DNA of 64,000 bases from Coturnix japonica (Eukaryota > Chordata > Aves > Galliformes > Phasianidae), in the NCBI RefSeq assembly GCF_001577835.2, contig NC_029536.1:2046001-2110000 (forward strand). The letters run 5' to 3'. Positions within the stretch are counted from its first letter, which is position 1. Each line of letters opens with the position of its first letter. Of the stretch, positions 22,801 through 33,887 are shown piece by piece. The translations under genes and the position numbers were made by a program. The notes below the pieces were generated by a model. That model made no database searches. It saw nothing but the letters and a program-made list of their open reading frames with translations, and was not told where the DNA came from.

Positions 22801-23962
22801 ACATGATGTTCATGTAGTGAAACCTGTACCACTCAAGGATCGCATCCATCCCAGATGAGTAGGTCTTGTAGAAGCAGTTCCCACCTGTGGCATTACACTG
22901 GGAGAGAAGAAGAAGATATGGAGGCATTCAGCACAGCCATGATCCTATGATGCTGTGATTCTCTCTTTGCCTCAGGTAGAGTGTGATGGGGACAGAGCCC
23001 ACACTTACCAGTCTGAAGCCCACAAGGGACTGCCTCTTTCCTGTCCTATTATTGAACTCAGTTGTTCTCAGTAGAGAGAAGTTCTGGCTCAGTTTGAAGC
23101 TGGATCTGTTGTGGTTTCCTGTGCTTGGCAAGTCTCTCACGTGGATGCTGTTCTCGTTGACATGGAATAAGCTGGCGGATGTGTTGATGCCATATAGAAT
23201 GGTAACAGATCTCTCTGCCATGCGATCCAATTGAGCCAAGTGCTCACTAACCAGATCAAATCTGTAAGGACAAGAGATATTGGCTCGTTGTGAATATCCA
23301 CGTGTCTCTTAGGCAAAACCGGCTGCACAAACAGGCCTCCCTGTCAGCCAATTATATAATTATTCTGAGGAAATTACATAATTCCCCCACGATGTAATTG
23401 AAAACTCCTTGATAAGTCACCACAACTGTGTGAGCTGTGTATGGCGAGCGCAGTCACGCAGACTTCAATGGAAGTTTTATTGCTTCCTTAAAGCCATTTG
23501 TCTGAACAAACGAGCAGGCAGGATCTTAGCATGCATCACTCCAGCACATTATGATTGAGCTATGGACAAATGCATGCAGTAGCTGCCTCTGGGCCCTTGT
23601 AGCTAGGGACAGAGCTGCAGCCAAAGGCAAAGCCCAGGTTACCTGTATGGATCCAGATTGCAGATGGTAATTGCTGGAAACATTTTGGGCTCTGAATGCA
23701 TGGACATGGTCAGGACAACGGGGTAGGCCCAGTATTGACTGAACATGAGTGCGAACTGCCAGTAGAGCATGCCAAAACTGGCAAGTAAGAGCAGTGTCCA
23801 AAAGGCTGTTTTCATCTTATTGCTGCTCGAGCACACGAGGCGGATGGTGCCGTGGATGGTTGTGTTCTTACAGAAGAACTCAAACATGTCCTTGAAGGAA
23901 TCATAGAACTCTATCAAGCCTTCTTTTCTCTCTTCCTCCTCTCTCGCCGCTTCCTGCTCCAT
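19854..23962 (-). CDS. SCNN1D: SCNN1D, epithelial sodium channel (ENaC) delta subunit
   Basis: Twelve coding exons on the minus strand, in transcript order: 23643-23962, 23009-23261, 22704-22897, 22482-22585, 22129-22292, 21839-21934, 21590-21707, 21401-21479, 21129-21186, 20663-20718, 20423-20498 and 19854-20204. They total 1869 nt, or 622 residues, with consistent phases and GT/AG ends. The N-terminus carries the ENaC gating motif HGTIRLVCS (His37-Gly38). TM1 covers about residues 51-72. The extracellular part holds the family signature [14 protein letters not shown], the Cys-rich [30 protein letters not shown] stretch in pieces, and TM2 begins [18 protein letters not shown] with the G-S-S selectivity filter at 523-525. 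The family forms amiloride-sensitive Na+ channels in apical membranes. The C-tail has no PPxY motif. Delta rather than alpha is chosen mainly by synteny with ACAP3 and UBE2J2, since parts also resemble the alpha subunit. Confidence 0.94.
21261..21330 (+). repeat. CR1 LINE 3' end fragment
   Basis: The tail contains 'gggcagttggactagatgac' and ends 'ccatgattctgtgat'. It lies in the SCNN1D intron between the coding exons at 21401-21479 and 21129-21186, antisense to the gene. Confidence 0.85.
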
Positions 23963-23977
23963 CCTTTAACTCTGTTT
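23963..23977 (-). other. SCNN1D: SCNN1D 5' UTR part and splice acceptor before the start codon
   Basis: On the minus strand a long pyrimidine tract (complement of the A-rich run at 23987-24008) ends in gagcag at 23978-23983, 15 bases before the ATG. This looks like a 3' splice site, so the first coding exon probably has a short 5' UTR and at least one noncoding exon lies further upstream (higher coordinates). The upstream exon was not located. Confidence 0.55.
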
Positions 23978-25419
23978 CTGCTCAACAAAAAAGGAAAGAA
24001 AAAAAAGATCTTATTAGCTTTCCAGAATGACCACTGCTGATCTATAGGTGCTTTCCAATGGGGTGCCAATGAGTTTGCTGTTGGCCCACATCCCTCTTCC
24101 CAGAGTCTGGACAGCAGAGAGCAGAAAAGAATGTTTTACATGCCACTGCCTGAGTGACTTCAGGTGTTTGTATCACTCACCCGATGACATCTCTGTTAGT
24201 GTGGATATGCAAAGTTAACGTGACTAATCCCCACGCTGCTGAGAAGTCTGCAGCCCAAGGAGCGTGCAGCTTCCTTCTTTCTAAGAATACGAAGGGCCAA
24301 CGCTTAGTGCTGAAGCGTTGCACCACCATTTATCAGGACAAACATGCAAGCAGTTCATTTATATGAGCAAATTACAGGTGGAGCCCACTAGGCTGGGGAG
24401 CTTCAAGCATGGCTTGAACCAGCATTGCTCCAACCTTATGCCAGGGAATCAAAGAGTGAGTCCAACTTCGGTGTATATGGAAGGGACAAACTGGGACCTA
24501 CAAATCCTTTTATGAATGGTTATCTCTGTTTTACAGAAGAGAAAAGGAAGAATAGAGGTTGAGCATCATCCAAGAGTGGCAAAACAGGAAATCAAAACCC
24601 AGCTCTTCTTCGTCATGGTAACTAAACAGGCTGCTCTGCTGCTCTAAATTACCCCTGAATTGTGCTGATGGAAACGTGAACATTATTTATGCTCGTGCTT
24701 TCGTCAGCATGGACTGAGGGCATCTTCCTATGTTTCAGTATCAGCTGTCATGTTCAGTACGTGGAACTATGCCATCAAGTCCTGCAATATGTGAGTTTCC
24801 AACATGACAGCTCTGTGTGAATCACCGTGACTGTGACGCTATTAGGAGACGTTTGCTGAGCGTGGCACTTCGCTCCGACCTTAATTCCAAATGTAATATG
24901 GTAACAGTGATTGAAGCCAAGAACTGAGTGCACAACTAAAGCACTGTTGAAGTGAACAAGCAGCCAAGGAGAGTCCTGCAGCTCAGCTGGTCCATGAAGC
25001 ATCCTGACCTCCAATGCCTTCCCCCTCAACTCAACCTCCCCATGCAACAAACATAGAAAGTCAAAAGGATTATCCATGGCAAACTGGAAATGAGTCCCTA
25101 AATAAACACATTTTTTTGTTGTTGTTAGATTTTATGCTAGGCTACATTCATGCCAATCTACATTCAGCCCTTGTATTACTCAGCGTTACTCAACTCATAC
25201 ATTGAATGAGTCCTTAAGTGCTGGAAATGAAAACTGCAAGGCCAAAATGGGGAAAAGCAGTACAGCAATGCAAACAGAGAGCCTTTCAAAGCACAAGTAC
25301 AGGCAGTGAGATATCCTCTCTCACCCATCTCCCAGGTCAGCCTGTCCCTAACTCACTTATCACAGTGAGCAGTGGCCCATCCTGTTGGTGATAGACGCCT
25401 GGAGAGAGGCTGCAGGTTA

Positions 25420-25510
25420 TAGAACCATGGAATCATAGAATCACAGAATCATAGAATCATAGGATGGCTCAGGTTGGAAGGGACCTCAAAGATCATCAGT
25501 TTCCAACCCC
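25420..25510 (-). repeat. CR1 LINE 3' end fragment with expanded terminal octamers
   Basis: Read on the minus strand this is a CR1 tail: 'gaggtcccttccaacctgag' followed by several imperfect copies of ATTCTATGA/ATTCTGTGA. Plus-strand text shows the tail repeats as 'aatcatagaatcacag'. Confidence 0.92.
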
Positions 25511-26447
25511 CAAACAGGCGTATTCTCATCCATCATCACAGCAACTTCACGCTCAACATATTAAACACCTGAGCAAGGGTACAAACATCATACAGGCAAA
25601 TACTGAAGCATGTGTGTATAAACCTAGAGCTACAAATCAGAAGTACATAGATCCAGAAAGACACAGCAAAATGACAAAGACCAAATTGCAAACCACCCCT
25701 AATCGTACCTTGGCAGAAAGTTTTGAGTGTTTAGAGCAGGCACTGAGCTCAGCCTTCAGCTCTGGGCAGCAGACAATCTCGGTGCCACACTTTGGGGCTG
25801 CCTGTTTTAACTGCAGATAGGCTGGAACTCTCCAGCCTATATGGATCGAATCGATGACATCAAAAGGGGCAGGACTTGTTAAGAAACAAATCATGGAAAT
25901 TATTCAAAGTATGATCCAGGGAATAATAGGAAGTGAATGAACTGGACAAACAAGTTAACATAAGGGTTACACTTGGGTTAAGGTTGGTTTGACTGAGGGG
26001 AAGGGGGTGTTCCTTTTTTTTTTCAATGGCCTGAACAGGTTTTTAGCTGTATTTCATAAATACCTATTGAGTTAGCCACGGATCCTAGAAGGTTCTTCCT
26101 GCTCTGAGCTTCCCTATCACAGAATTAGTTTTCTGCCTTCTCTCCACGGCTTGCATGATCACTGGTAATTGAAGCCATTAAGGTTTCCACATGTGTGCTT
26201 CGGGAATTACATACTTCATTGTAATCTGAAATGATCAACTACTCAGTCAGTGCAAGGTACCCACGGCAGTGGATTTCTTCCTGCTTCTCCAAAACTACTG
26301 CTCATCTATAGTGGATTTTCCCATAGCCATTAAGAATTTGGCTCTTCAGATTATGGGACTTGGATGGGTTCAATATGAGCCACTAATTGTGATTTAAACC
26401 AGGGCATCCTATATGTGATGCACAGCTGAAGAGGCTTGTTATAACAT

Positions 26448-26488
26448 GACAGATCTCTTCCAACCTGAATGATTCAGTGATTCTATGA
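26448..26488 (+). repeat. Short CR1 LINE tail
   Basis: A short remnant 'gatctcttccaacctgaatg' followed by 'attcagtgattctatga' matches only the last few dozen bases of CR1. Confidence 0.75.
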
Positions 26489-29246
26489 AATTCTAAAGTG
26501 AAAAATAAAATCCATTTGGTTCTTGAATCAACAGCTACAGCAGAGCCGCTCCTCACTAATGGACAAAGCAGTCAAACCCTCATTTGAAACCTCACAACAC
26601 TGAAAACCTAATTCTGCCATGTTCATCTATTTGTCCCCCACCCTTCTTTCTCTCTCCACTTGATATTGTGCAATAGCAAACGGCAAACAATAAATCCTTG
26701 ACAATGAAATCGTTGCACAATGAACACTCACACGGCAAATTCTGTTGCTTCATTATGGCTGCGGGCCTCAGTGTAGAGATTGGCTCAGAAAGAATTGTTC
26801 TGATGTGTTGCCAGACAGCCAGGAGATTTTCCTGCGGGAAATGGAGAAGAACTGGATATGCAGACAGTGCTGTCCCCCAAGCAAGATGCCATCTCTGTTG
26901 GCCCTTGCTCATTTGTCATCCCATGTCCTAAGCTGGGAGGAGAAGGGAAGAAAACTCTTTGGCTTGTTACAGCTTGGTGTTAAAGAGTCTGTAAATAACA
27001 GAATGACCTTTTGTGCTGCAGAAAAGGACTCTGTGCTGGCTTTCGTTGCTGTGGTTGAGAAGACAATTCTCTCCCATCTGACAGACTGATGAACATAGGA
27101 ATGAAAGTGATTCAGAACAAACCTTTGTATACGTGCCTCTCTCATATCAGTGTGACAAAGAAGGTAGAAAACCTCCTGCAGGCAGAGAGCAGAGACTGCA
27201 GCTATTGCACATGGCAGTTGGTCCAGGATCTTAAGCTCCTTAGGCACCTGGTGATACCCATGATAGAATGGAACACTGAACTGCATGCTGATCTGGGGGA
27301 ACCCAAACTGAAGAAGAAAACCCAAACCCAACTCCCAGCAGCTCTCCTTGCAGCACATCATGCCATAATTTGCTGCCCACTAACTGCACAAAGTGTCTTT
27401 TAGCTATTAACTTTCTTCCTTGTTGCATTTGTTTGATGTTATTGCACGCTCTCACACTTGTCCCATTACTTTCCATCCTTATCCCTGACCATGCCTGTGC
27501 CTTCCAGATGTTCCTGTTCCTCCAGCAGCCTCCATACATCTAATGTTAATCTCGACACTTAGAAAATCAGGCTCTACTCACGTCACTTGGTCCTGGGTGG
27601 ATGGAGCTGGTTCTCCTGGACCGCTCCAGGCACTCCCCAAGCCATCTTCCCACACTACCCCTCACTGCAGAGGATGCTGCATCCCAACCCAGCTTTCCCC
27701 ACTCTGGCATTGGTGTGCCTTGCCTCCTCCTTTTTGCTGGGAACTCCCTCACAGGGTTTTCTTTATGGCCACTGGATGAGCCAGTCTATTCCTCCTCCCA
27801 CTCAAAGGCAGACAAACTCCTGTGGGTGAGTACAGAAATAGGCAACTCCCAGCACTTCTTGCACGCCATGGTTGGCTGTGCTGTATGAGCTTGAGCTGGC
27901 ACACACCGGGCTTTGCCTTTTCTGTCTCTTGTTACTCAGAACTGCTTTGCCTTCCTTTCAGAGCTGGGCACAAAACTGCTTTCTGCTGTCCCTGGTTGTA
28001 CCTATGAGACGCTTGGAGATGTGGCTAAGGGGATCTGTATCTAGAAACCACAAATAGCACTGCTTGCAGCAGCAGGGGAGCACTGGGTTGGCTTCCTGTG
28101 CTGGCTTGCTGCTGGCCAAAGCATCTCTGAACACCACAGGGCTGCCAAACCTGCTCCCAGATGCTCTGAGCTCCCCATTGCTTGGATTTATCCCCATCTG
28201 GGCTGAAGCTGGAGCATCCCTACACAGCCCAGAAATCACAGCAATGAGCACATGCACATTCTGCTAGTCACTGGCATTTAAATATTCCCTAATTACACCC
28301 CTGGTTACAAAGAGGCCCCAGGTAACCCCTGCTTTTCATTACGCCTCCACCAGAGGCGCTTACAGCCGAAATGCAGCTGCAGCAGCAAAATCCTGCTGGC
28401 TCCAGTATGACCAAGCATTCATTTCCACTCACTCACCTTCCTGAATAAGACGTGTGTCGCTGCTCCTGTCATCCCTCTGGGATAACACCTCCTCCTTTTT
28501 CTCTTCCTGTTCTCTTCTCAATGTGTTTCTATCGTCACAGGCCTTCAGAGGCGCTCCACCTGCTCGCCTTGGCCATTTCAAAGGCTAAGAAAGTGGTGAA
28601 GTCCTCCTCCCAATGGACTTTTTGCCCTCTTCCAGCTCAGACTCAGGATCTGTAGGACTGCCAACACAGCCGGGACTGGCAGAGGTTAGAGAACAACAGA
28701 GAGAACCTCTTCTGTAGGCACATGTAATACGGCTGTGTTGGCATCGCAGCTCTCACATCTCCATCATGCTTGAACACCAAATCTCCCCAAGCTGTTGGCC
28801 AAGCTCCTGGATAAAGTGGCAGATGTTATCCCTGGATCCTCTATTCTCTTCTCCCACTGTGGTTGCTGCTCCTTCTGGTACCCAGCAGAGAGATGGCAAC
28901 GCAACGTGGGCCAGCAGTGCGTTGGGGTTATTCAGTCCACCACCTCCAGGCTTTCCTATGGGAGCCGGAAGAGATGTCAACAAGAGGAAGAGACACTACA
29001 GTATGGCAGCTAGGAAGGAGAGGAATGAAGAAACCGGGAACAAACTGCGCAAGTGCAAAACAGTCATTAGCAAATCAGTAACTGAAACTAGCTATTACAT
29101 AAATGGCTGTGGCAGCTGTCATACCTTTGTAGCTGGATGCTTTTCGGTTAAATTCAGCTGCAATGCTAGATATGTTCCATCAGCAGCCTCTCAAAGTTGC
29201 TTTTCTCCCCCTAATGAGCACATCTGTGCCTGAGAGTAAGTGCAAT

Positions 29247-29312
29247 GTCATAGAATCCTTAAGGTTGGAAAAGACCACTAAGGTCATCTGGTTCAATCAT
29301 GCCATAGGGCTG
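29247..29312 (-). repeat. CR1 LINE 3' end fragment
   Basis: Plus-strand text 'tcatagaatccttaaggttg' followed by 'gaaaagaccactaaggtcat' is the reverse complement of a CR1 tail. Confidence 0.85.
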
Positions 29313-29407
29313 GTACCATCATGGCAAACATACAGACAGCTCAGCAATGGAAACCTTAGCAGGTGTAGCAATAATTCTCTGAATTCAGGCTGATCCTTGG
29401 GAGATGA

Positions 29408-29550
29408 TGTGGATGGAGTCACTGTCTTGGGGGGTGTTACTGAAAGGTGGAGATATGGCACTGAGGGACGTGGCCACTGTGCACATTGGGATGGATTTGG
29501 GTTGGACCTGGAGATCTTAGTGGTATCTTCCAATCTTAATGATTCTATGA
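29408..29550 (+). repeat. CR1 LINE 3' end fragment
   Basis: The segment runs from a 'ggtggtggagtcaccatcc'-like start (here diverged) through 'cactgagggacgtggccact' and 'gatcttagtggtatcttcca' to the tail 'atgattctatga'. It faces the CR1 fragment at 29247-29312 in the opposite orientation. Confidence 0.9.
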
Positions 29551-32500
29551 TAAAACCTGGCTTTAAAAAATAGATCACGTTCTACCCTTGAAATAATATC
29601 AGAAGCTACACGAAGCTCTAGACCAATGTAAGTATCACACATGGTTTCTTTCTGATTCTTTCAGACACGTATACTAGGAGGTCCATTACTACCTGTGCAC
29701 CCTGGGTCTGTTTGCTGTGATGTTTGTGTGCTTATTCATAAAGAAAACACTGCACTGATAGGGCAAGCCCTAAGATTTGCCTTTAATCATCTGCTTTTCA
29801 TATTTTTTCCATGTTCAGGACAACTTTATCAGCCAATTAAAGAGTGGAAATGCTGCCACATGGCTTCCAAAACCTGTATGTAACCATGAGTAATGTGGAA
29901 TGAATAATCTACTGTAACAGCCCAAATATTCCCAGTCTGACCTGTGTGGTCAGCACTAAGGGAAATCCTCCATAAAAAGTCCCCAGAAGTTAGACCAGGA
30001 ATGGTCTGTAACCAAAAGGAGATGGACTGACACTGTATAAAACCCACCCAAAGGCAGAAATCTCCAAACCCTCCCCATACAAAGACTAAATCCTATTTGC
30101 TGGAGGCTTTCTGCTTGCCAAGAGTGGCACGTTATCCAAAACAAGAAATAAATGCAATGTGAAGACTTCACTTTTTTGCTCCATCTATGAGACCACAAAG
30201 CTGACCCTCCACCCACATACAAGGGCCAAAGCACGTGCAAGGAAATGCTGATCTGAAAGCCTTCAACTCTTGAACTTCTCTCTTCTCTTGCTGTACAATC
30301 TTGGGCAAATCTTTGTGCCTCTCTCTGTTGCTTCATCTCTGAAACAGGTGTAATGACACTTGGCAGCATTATTGAGAGGGTTAATTGGTGTTTGTATAAA
30401 GCTTTGGTGATGTAAGCTGCCATGTAAGCACGATGATGACTATTGCTTTGATACTGCTTGTTAATTGCAACAGGATGGGTAGTAGTCATGCTGTAGCATT
30501 TAAACATGTTTTTAAGACATATTCCTAGATCTCACCTGATACTTTAACACTACTCACTACTCCTGCATTGGACAAACAGAATTCTTTGTGCATTTAACAA
30601 CCCTGCAGGTATTTTCCAGCACTGTGCAATGGGAACTCCACACATCAGACCTCATATCTTTGAGCTTTTAGCTTCCAGCCTCGTCGAATGAGATCCTTGC
30701 AACACACATTGCTTAACATAACAGACTTTCTTACCACTTCATCAGCATAAGAGGATAAGATCCAGAGATTATTTTCACTTCTGGATCCATTTGTAACACA
30801 GAGGTCTACAGATAAAGAAGTGAATGTACACCAAGAAGGCTTTCTCCTTTGCTTAATGTATTTTTTCCCCCTCAAATTCCCTCTTCCCTCAGAACACATT
30901 CATTCCCTCATCACACAAGGACTGATAGTGAAGCCAATAATGTAAGCAATGCATTTTTTATTACTTAATATTGAAAAGTAGCTTAACATAAAACACCCTG
31001 ATTCTCCTCTCCACCTCTGGCACTTCTCAGTGGAGCCTGAACATCGACTTTGACTTGATAGATCAGCAGCAATTACCTGTGAAACTCCATTCAAGACATC
31101 CCCTGCTTCCCATGCCCTGCTTTCCCCCTGCGGCTAGGTTTGTTCTTTGTTCAAGAATGTCATCTGCTATATATATCTGTTACACATTAAATACAACATT
31201 GGAGTGCAAATAAAGTAAGGTTGTATTTTCTTGCTGTTGCGATGAACAAGAGCAGGCTCACTTTAATCTGTCACAGACTTCAATATACGCCCCAAGCACC
31301 CCTCAAGGGAAGATTCTCTGGGACACGTTGTCATGAATATTCAGTGTAAACTGTGAGATGAGATGCCGTGCTGTTATTCTGGCTGTTATTTGAGCTGCAT
31401 TGCTGTCTTATTTCTAATAATGTCTTCCATATATTTATTTCTCAGGTTGCTCAGAGTCTGTGCCGGCAGACATAAATCCTAAAGTCATCTGTGTTGCTTA
31501 GTGACCTCTATAGGGCAGGAAACATTTCATCATTGAAAGGCTCAGCTGTGCTGGGGGCACATACCTGTAGGTCATGCAGAGGAATATTGGCTGAAAGCAA
31601 TGAGCAAATCAGAGCATCCAGCAAGGCTCGTTTTGTGTCTCACCAAAGACAAACTGCTGCTCCATTCAGCCTCAATCCAACTGCAGGACTAAACTGTCAT
31701 TTTAAAGAAGGAAGGGGAAAAAAAGAACGTTTAGACACAAAAACGTGCTTTGAAATTCCAAACCATCTCCATGAAGAATGATTAACTGTAAGGATTACCT
31801 TTCTTTAATGGGATTTCGACAGCAACAAAACCACAGCCTTCCTAATGGCTTCTGAAAGCATCCATCCATCTCGCAAAGTAATAGCTTAATAACATTCTAA
31901 TACCAGGCATGCTGCACTTTGGATATAAAAGGCAATCACACCAATGTCAAGTGCGGAAGCGGTGAAAGGCTCTGAGTGAAAGTGATGAACAATAAAGAGA
32001 ACCTGGTATGCCATAGCTCATCTCTTGGTGATGTCATTAGGCCACTGATAGCTGCGTGCCAATTATCCTTAGGGAAGCACAGTATGGAGAGGTGAATGGG
32101 AGCAGAATCCCGGTGATGGAGTTCGTTATCTGGTATCAGGGGAATAAAGCAGGAAGAGGAGCGACCTTTGCTCTTTCTGACTCAGAAACATGCAGGAATT
32201 AATTTGTAAGTACTAATAGCTTCACGTCAATCATCACAAAGGAGGTCACCCTGTCCTTCACCAGGCAGGAGAGGAAATAGAAAGCTCTGGGTTCAGCAGG
32301 TTTATTGAGGATTCCACCTGTGGTGCTCAGGCTAAATTACCTGTGCTCTTATTTGGGTCACCTGAGGCCAGCAGTTTATCTGCTGCCCCTCCAACTTAGT
32401 ATATAGAAAACAAGGTAAAAACCCAATGTATGATGCCTGGAAATACTCACCTGACCTATAAACGAACAGCATTGATCACTATCATAACAGCAGTGATTAT

Positions 32501-33235
32501 GGATTTATGATTCACGTTTGGCTTTTGCTGCTGCCTTTAATCCAGGGAGCTCGAAACGGGTGACGCTCACCAAATGATTAAGCACACGTGCTTCAACTGA
32601 AGGCAGATAAATCACATTGGAACTTCCATACAATAGAACGATTGCTTCATGATCAACAACGAATCAGTGAGACTTGGGAACCACCGCAGCCCTTATGTGA
32701 AACATCAGATAACGATCCAGGTTGGAGTTGTTTAGGAATAAGTTCTTAGTTCTTTTTCAACACAAAATGATGGGGAATGGTGTCCTAGGAAATCAAAGGG
32801 GTCTGGCTTCTTCAAGGTGGGATAATCTCTTGGATAGCAATGCACTGCTGTTAAGGAAACACACACTGTGGTGATGAAACACCCACCAGAGGGAGGATAC
32901 TTGTTTTAAAGCAAGGAGTTACCTTTAGATTAAACATAGAGGACAACTTCATCCAGTAGATGGTCGTTAGGGCAATGAGAGCTGGAGATAGAGACATCTG
33001 TCAATTAAATGGAACCGTATTTAGATGGAAGGCAGCAAAGTCTATTGATACCAATGGTGTTCATTGGGCATAGGCCGGCCTGGAAGTGAAGCATCTCACA
33101 TGCAATCGAATTAAAGGGAAAGCAGAACAGAGTTACTCGAGATCCCTTGGTCAGGGTTATCTCTAGGTCTGAGTGCACATTCAGACTGAGGAATGGGGTC
33201 AATCAGCATATCGTAACAACGCTGGGCCAAACCCA

Positions 33236-33567
33236 AAGGCCCCATAGGGCTCCCATAGGCTCCCATAGGGTTCCCATAGTGCTCCCATAGGGTTCCCATA
33301 GGCTCCCATAGGCTCCCATAGGCCCCATAGGCCCCATAGGCCCCACAGGCCCCATAGGCCCCATAGGCCCCATAGGCCCCACAGGCCCCCATAGGCCCCA
33401 CAGGCCCCATAGGCCCCACAGACCCCACAGGCTCCACAGGCCCCACAGGCCCCACAGGCCCCATAAGCCCCATAGGCCCCATAAACCCCATAAACCCCAT
33501 AGGCCCCATAAGCCCCATAGGCCCCACAGGCCCCACAGGCCCCACAGGCCCCACAGGCCCCACAGGC
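33236..33567. repeat. 9-bp minisatellite next to the UBE2J2 promoter
   Basis: About 330 bases consist of a 9-bp unit, mostly gccccatag or gccccacag on the plus strand, with more irregular tccc/ttccc variants at the left end. The minus strand is a regular series of GGGG runs separated by five-base loops (CCTAT or CCTGT), which satisfies the G-quadruplex pattern many times over. Because the unit is a multiple of three, minus-strand frames stay open and read as Gly-Pro-Met/Val or Leu-Trp-Gly repeats; I regard these as by-products of the repeat. Confidence 0.95.
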
Positions 33568-33780
33568 CGCGGCCGCCCCCTATTGTTGACACAGGAGAAG
33601 CGCCCCCTATGGAGCGAATAGCGGAAGTCAGCTGACCCGGAAGTACGCACACCCGGAAGTAGAGCGCCTCATTTCCGGAAGCAGGCCGGCTCCGCCTCGC
33701 CGGGCCGCCATCTTGGTTGGAAGCCGCGGTCGCACCACAGCGGGAGGCGCTGGGCGCTCGGCCCTGCCCGGTTCATCCCG
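33568..33780 (+). promoter_or_regulatory. UBE2J2: TATA-less CpG-rich promoter of UBE2J2 with ETS and YY1 motifs
   Basis: The stretch is CpG-rich and has no TATA box. ETS-type cores occur as GCGGAAGT at 33621-33628, ACCCGGAAGT at 33635-33644, ACCCGGAAGT at 33651-33660 and TTTCCGGAA at 33672-33680. A YY1 motif CCGCCATCTTGG lies at 33705-33716. Clustered ETS sites followed by a YY1 element at the start site are typical of housekeeping promoters (established knowledge). The transcription start is inferred to lie close to the YY1 element. Confidence 0.8.
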
Positions 33781-33887
33781 GCCTGGCTCTATATCCGTCC
33801 TTGTCTCTTGTCCTCTCTCTATTTCACTCTCTTGGCCGCTGGTTGCGGCCTACCCGGCGGTGGAGGAGCCTGCTTTAGCAGGGAGAG
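33717..33887 (+). other. UBE2J2: UBE2J2 noncoding first exon (5' UTR)
   Basis: The sequence after the YY1 motif runs to a strong donor, gggagag|gtgagt, at 33887. No start codon with a convincing continuation exists here, and the first coding exon begins exactly at an ATG after a TAG acceptor at 35085, so this exon is inferred to be untranslated. The left end is approximate. The intron between (33888-35084) holds nothing I recognise. Confidence 0.65.

Larger units (their letters stand above)
24009..33235. other. Intergenic or SCNN1D 5' region without recognised genes
   Basis: This interval of about 9 kb separates the SCNN1D start from the UBE2J2 promoter, which point away from each other. I found CR1 tails (about 25420, 26448, 29247 and 29408) but no coding exon with a recognisable product. 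The noncoding first exon(s) and promoter of SCNN1D should lie somewhere inside. All longer open frames look random. Confidence 0.6.

Noticed and set aside
29956-30507. 183-codon minus-strand open frame upstream of SCNN1D
   Set aside because: Composition and lack of any recognised motif suggest chance; it contains no clear splice sites or start context.
24009-33235. A separate gene in the SCNN1D-UBE2J2 interval
   Set aside because: No exon with a recognisable product or consistent splice phases was seen; human synteny also places SCNN1D and UBE2J2 as neighbours.
33111-33652. Minus-strand open frames reading as collagen-like Gly-Pro-Met/Val or Leu-Trp-Gly repeats
   Set aside because: The frames are produced by a 9-bp minisatellite whose unit is a multiple of three; there is no signal peptide, splice structure or flanking coding similarity.
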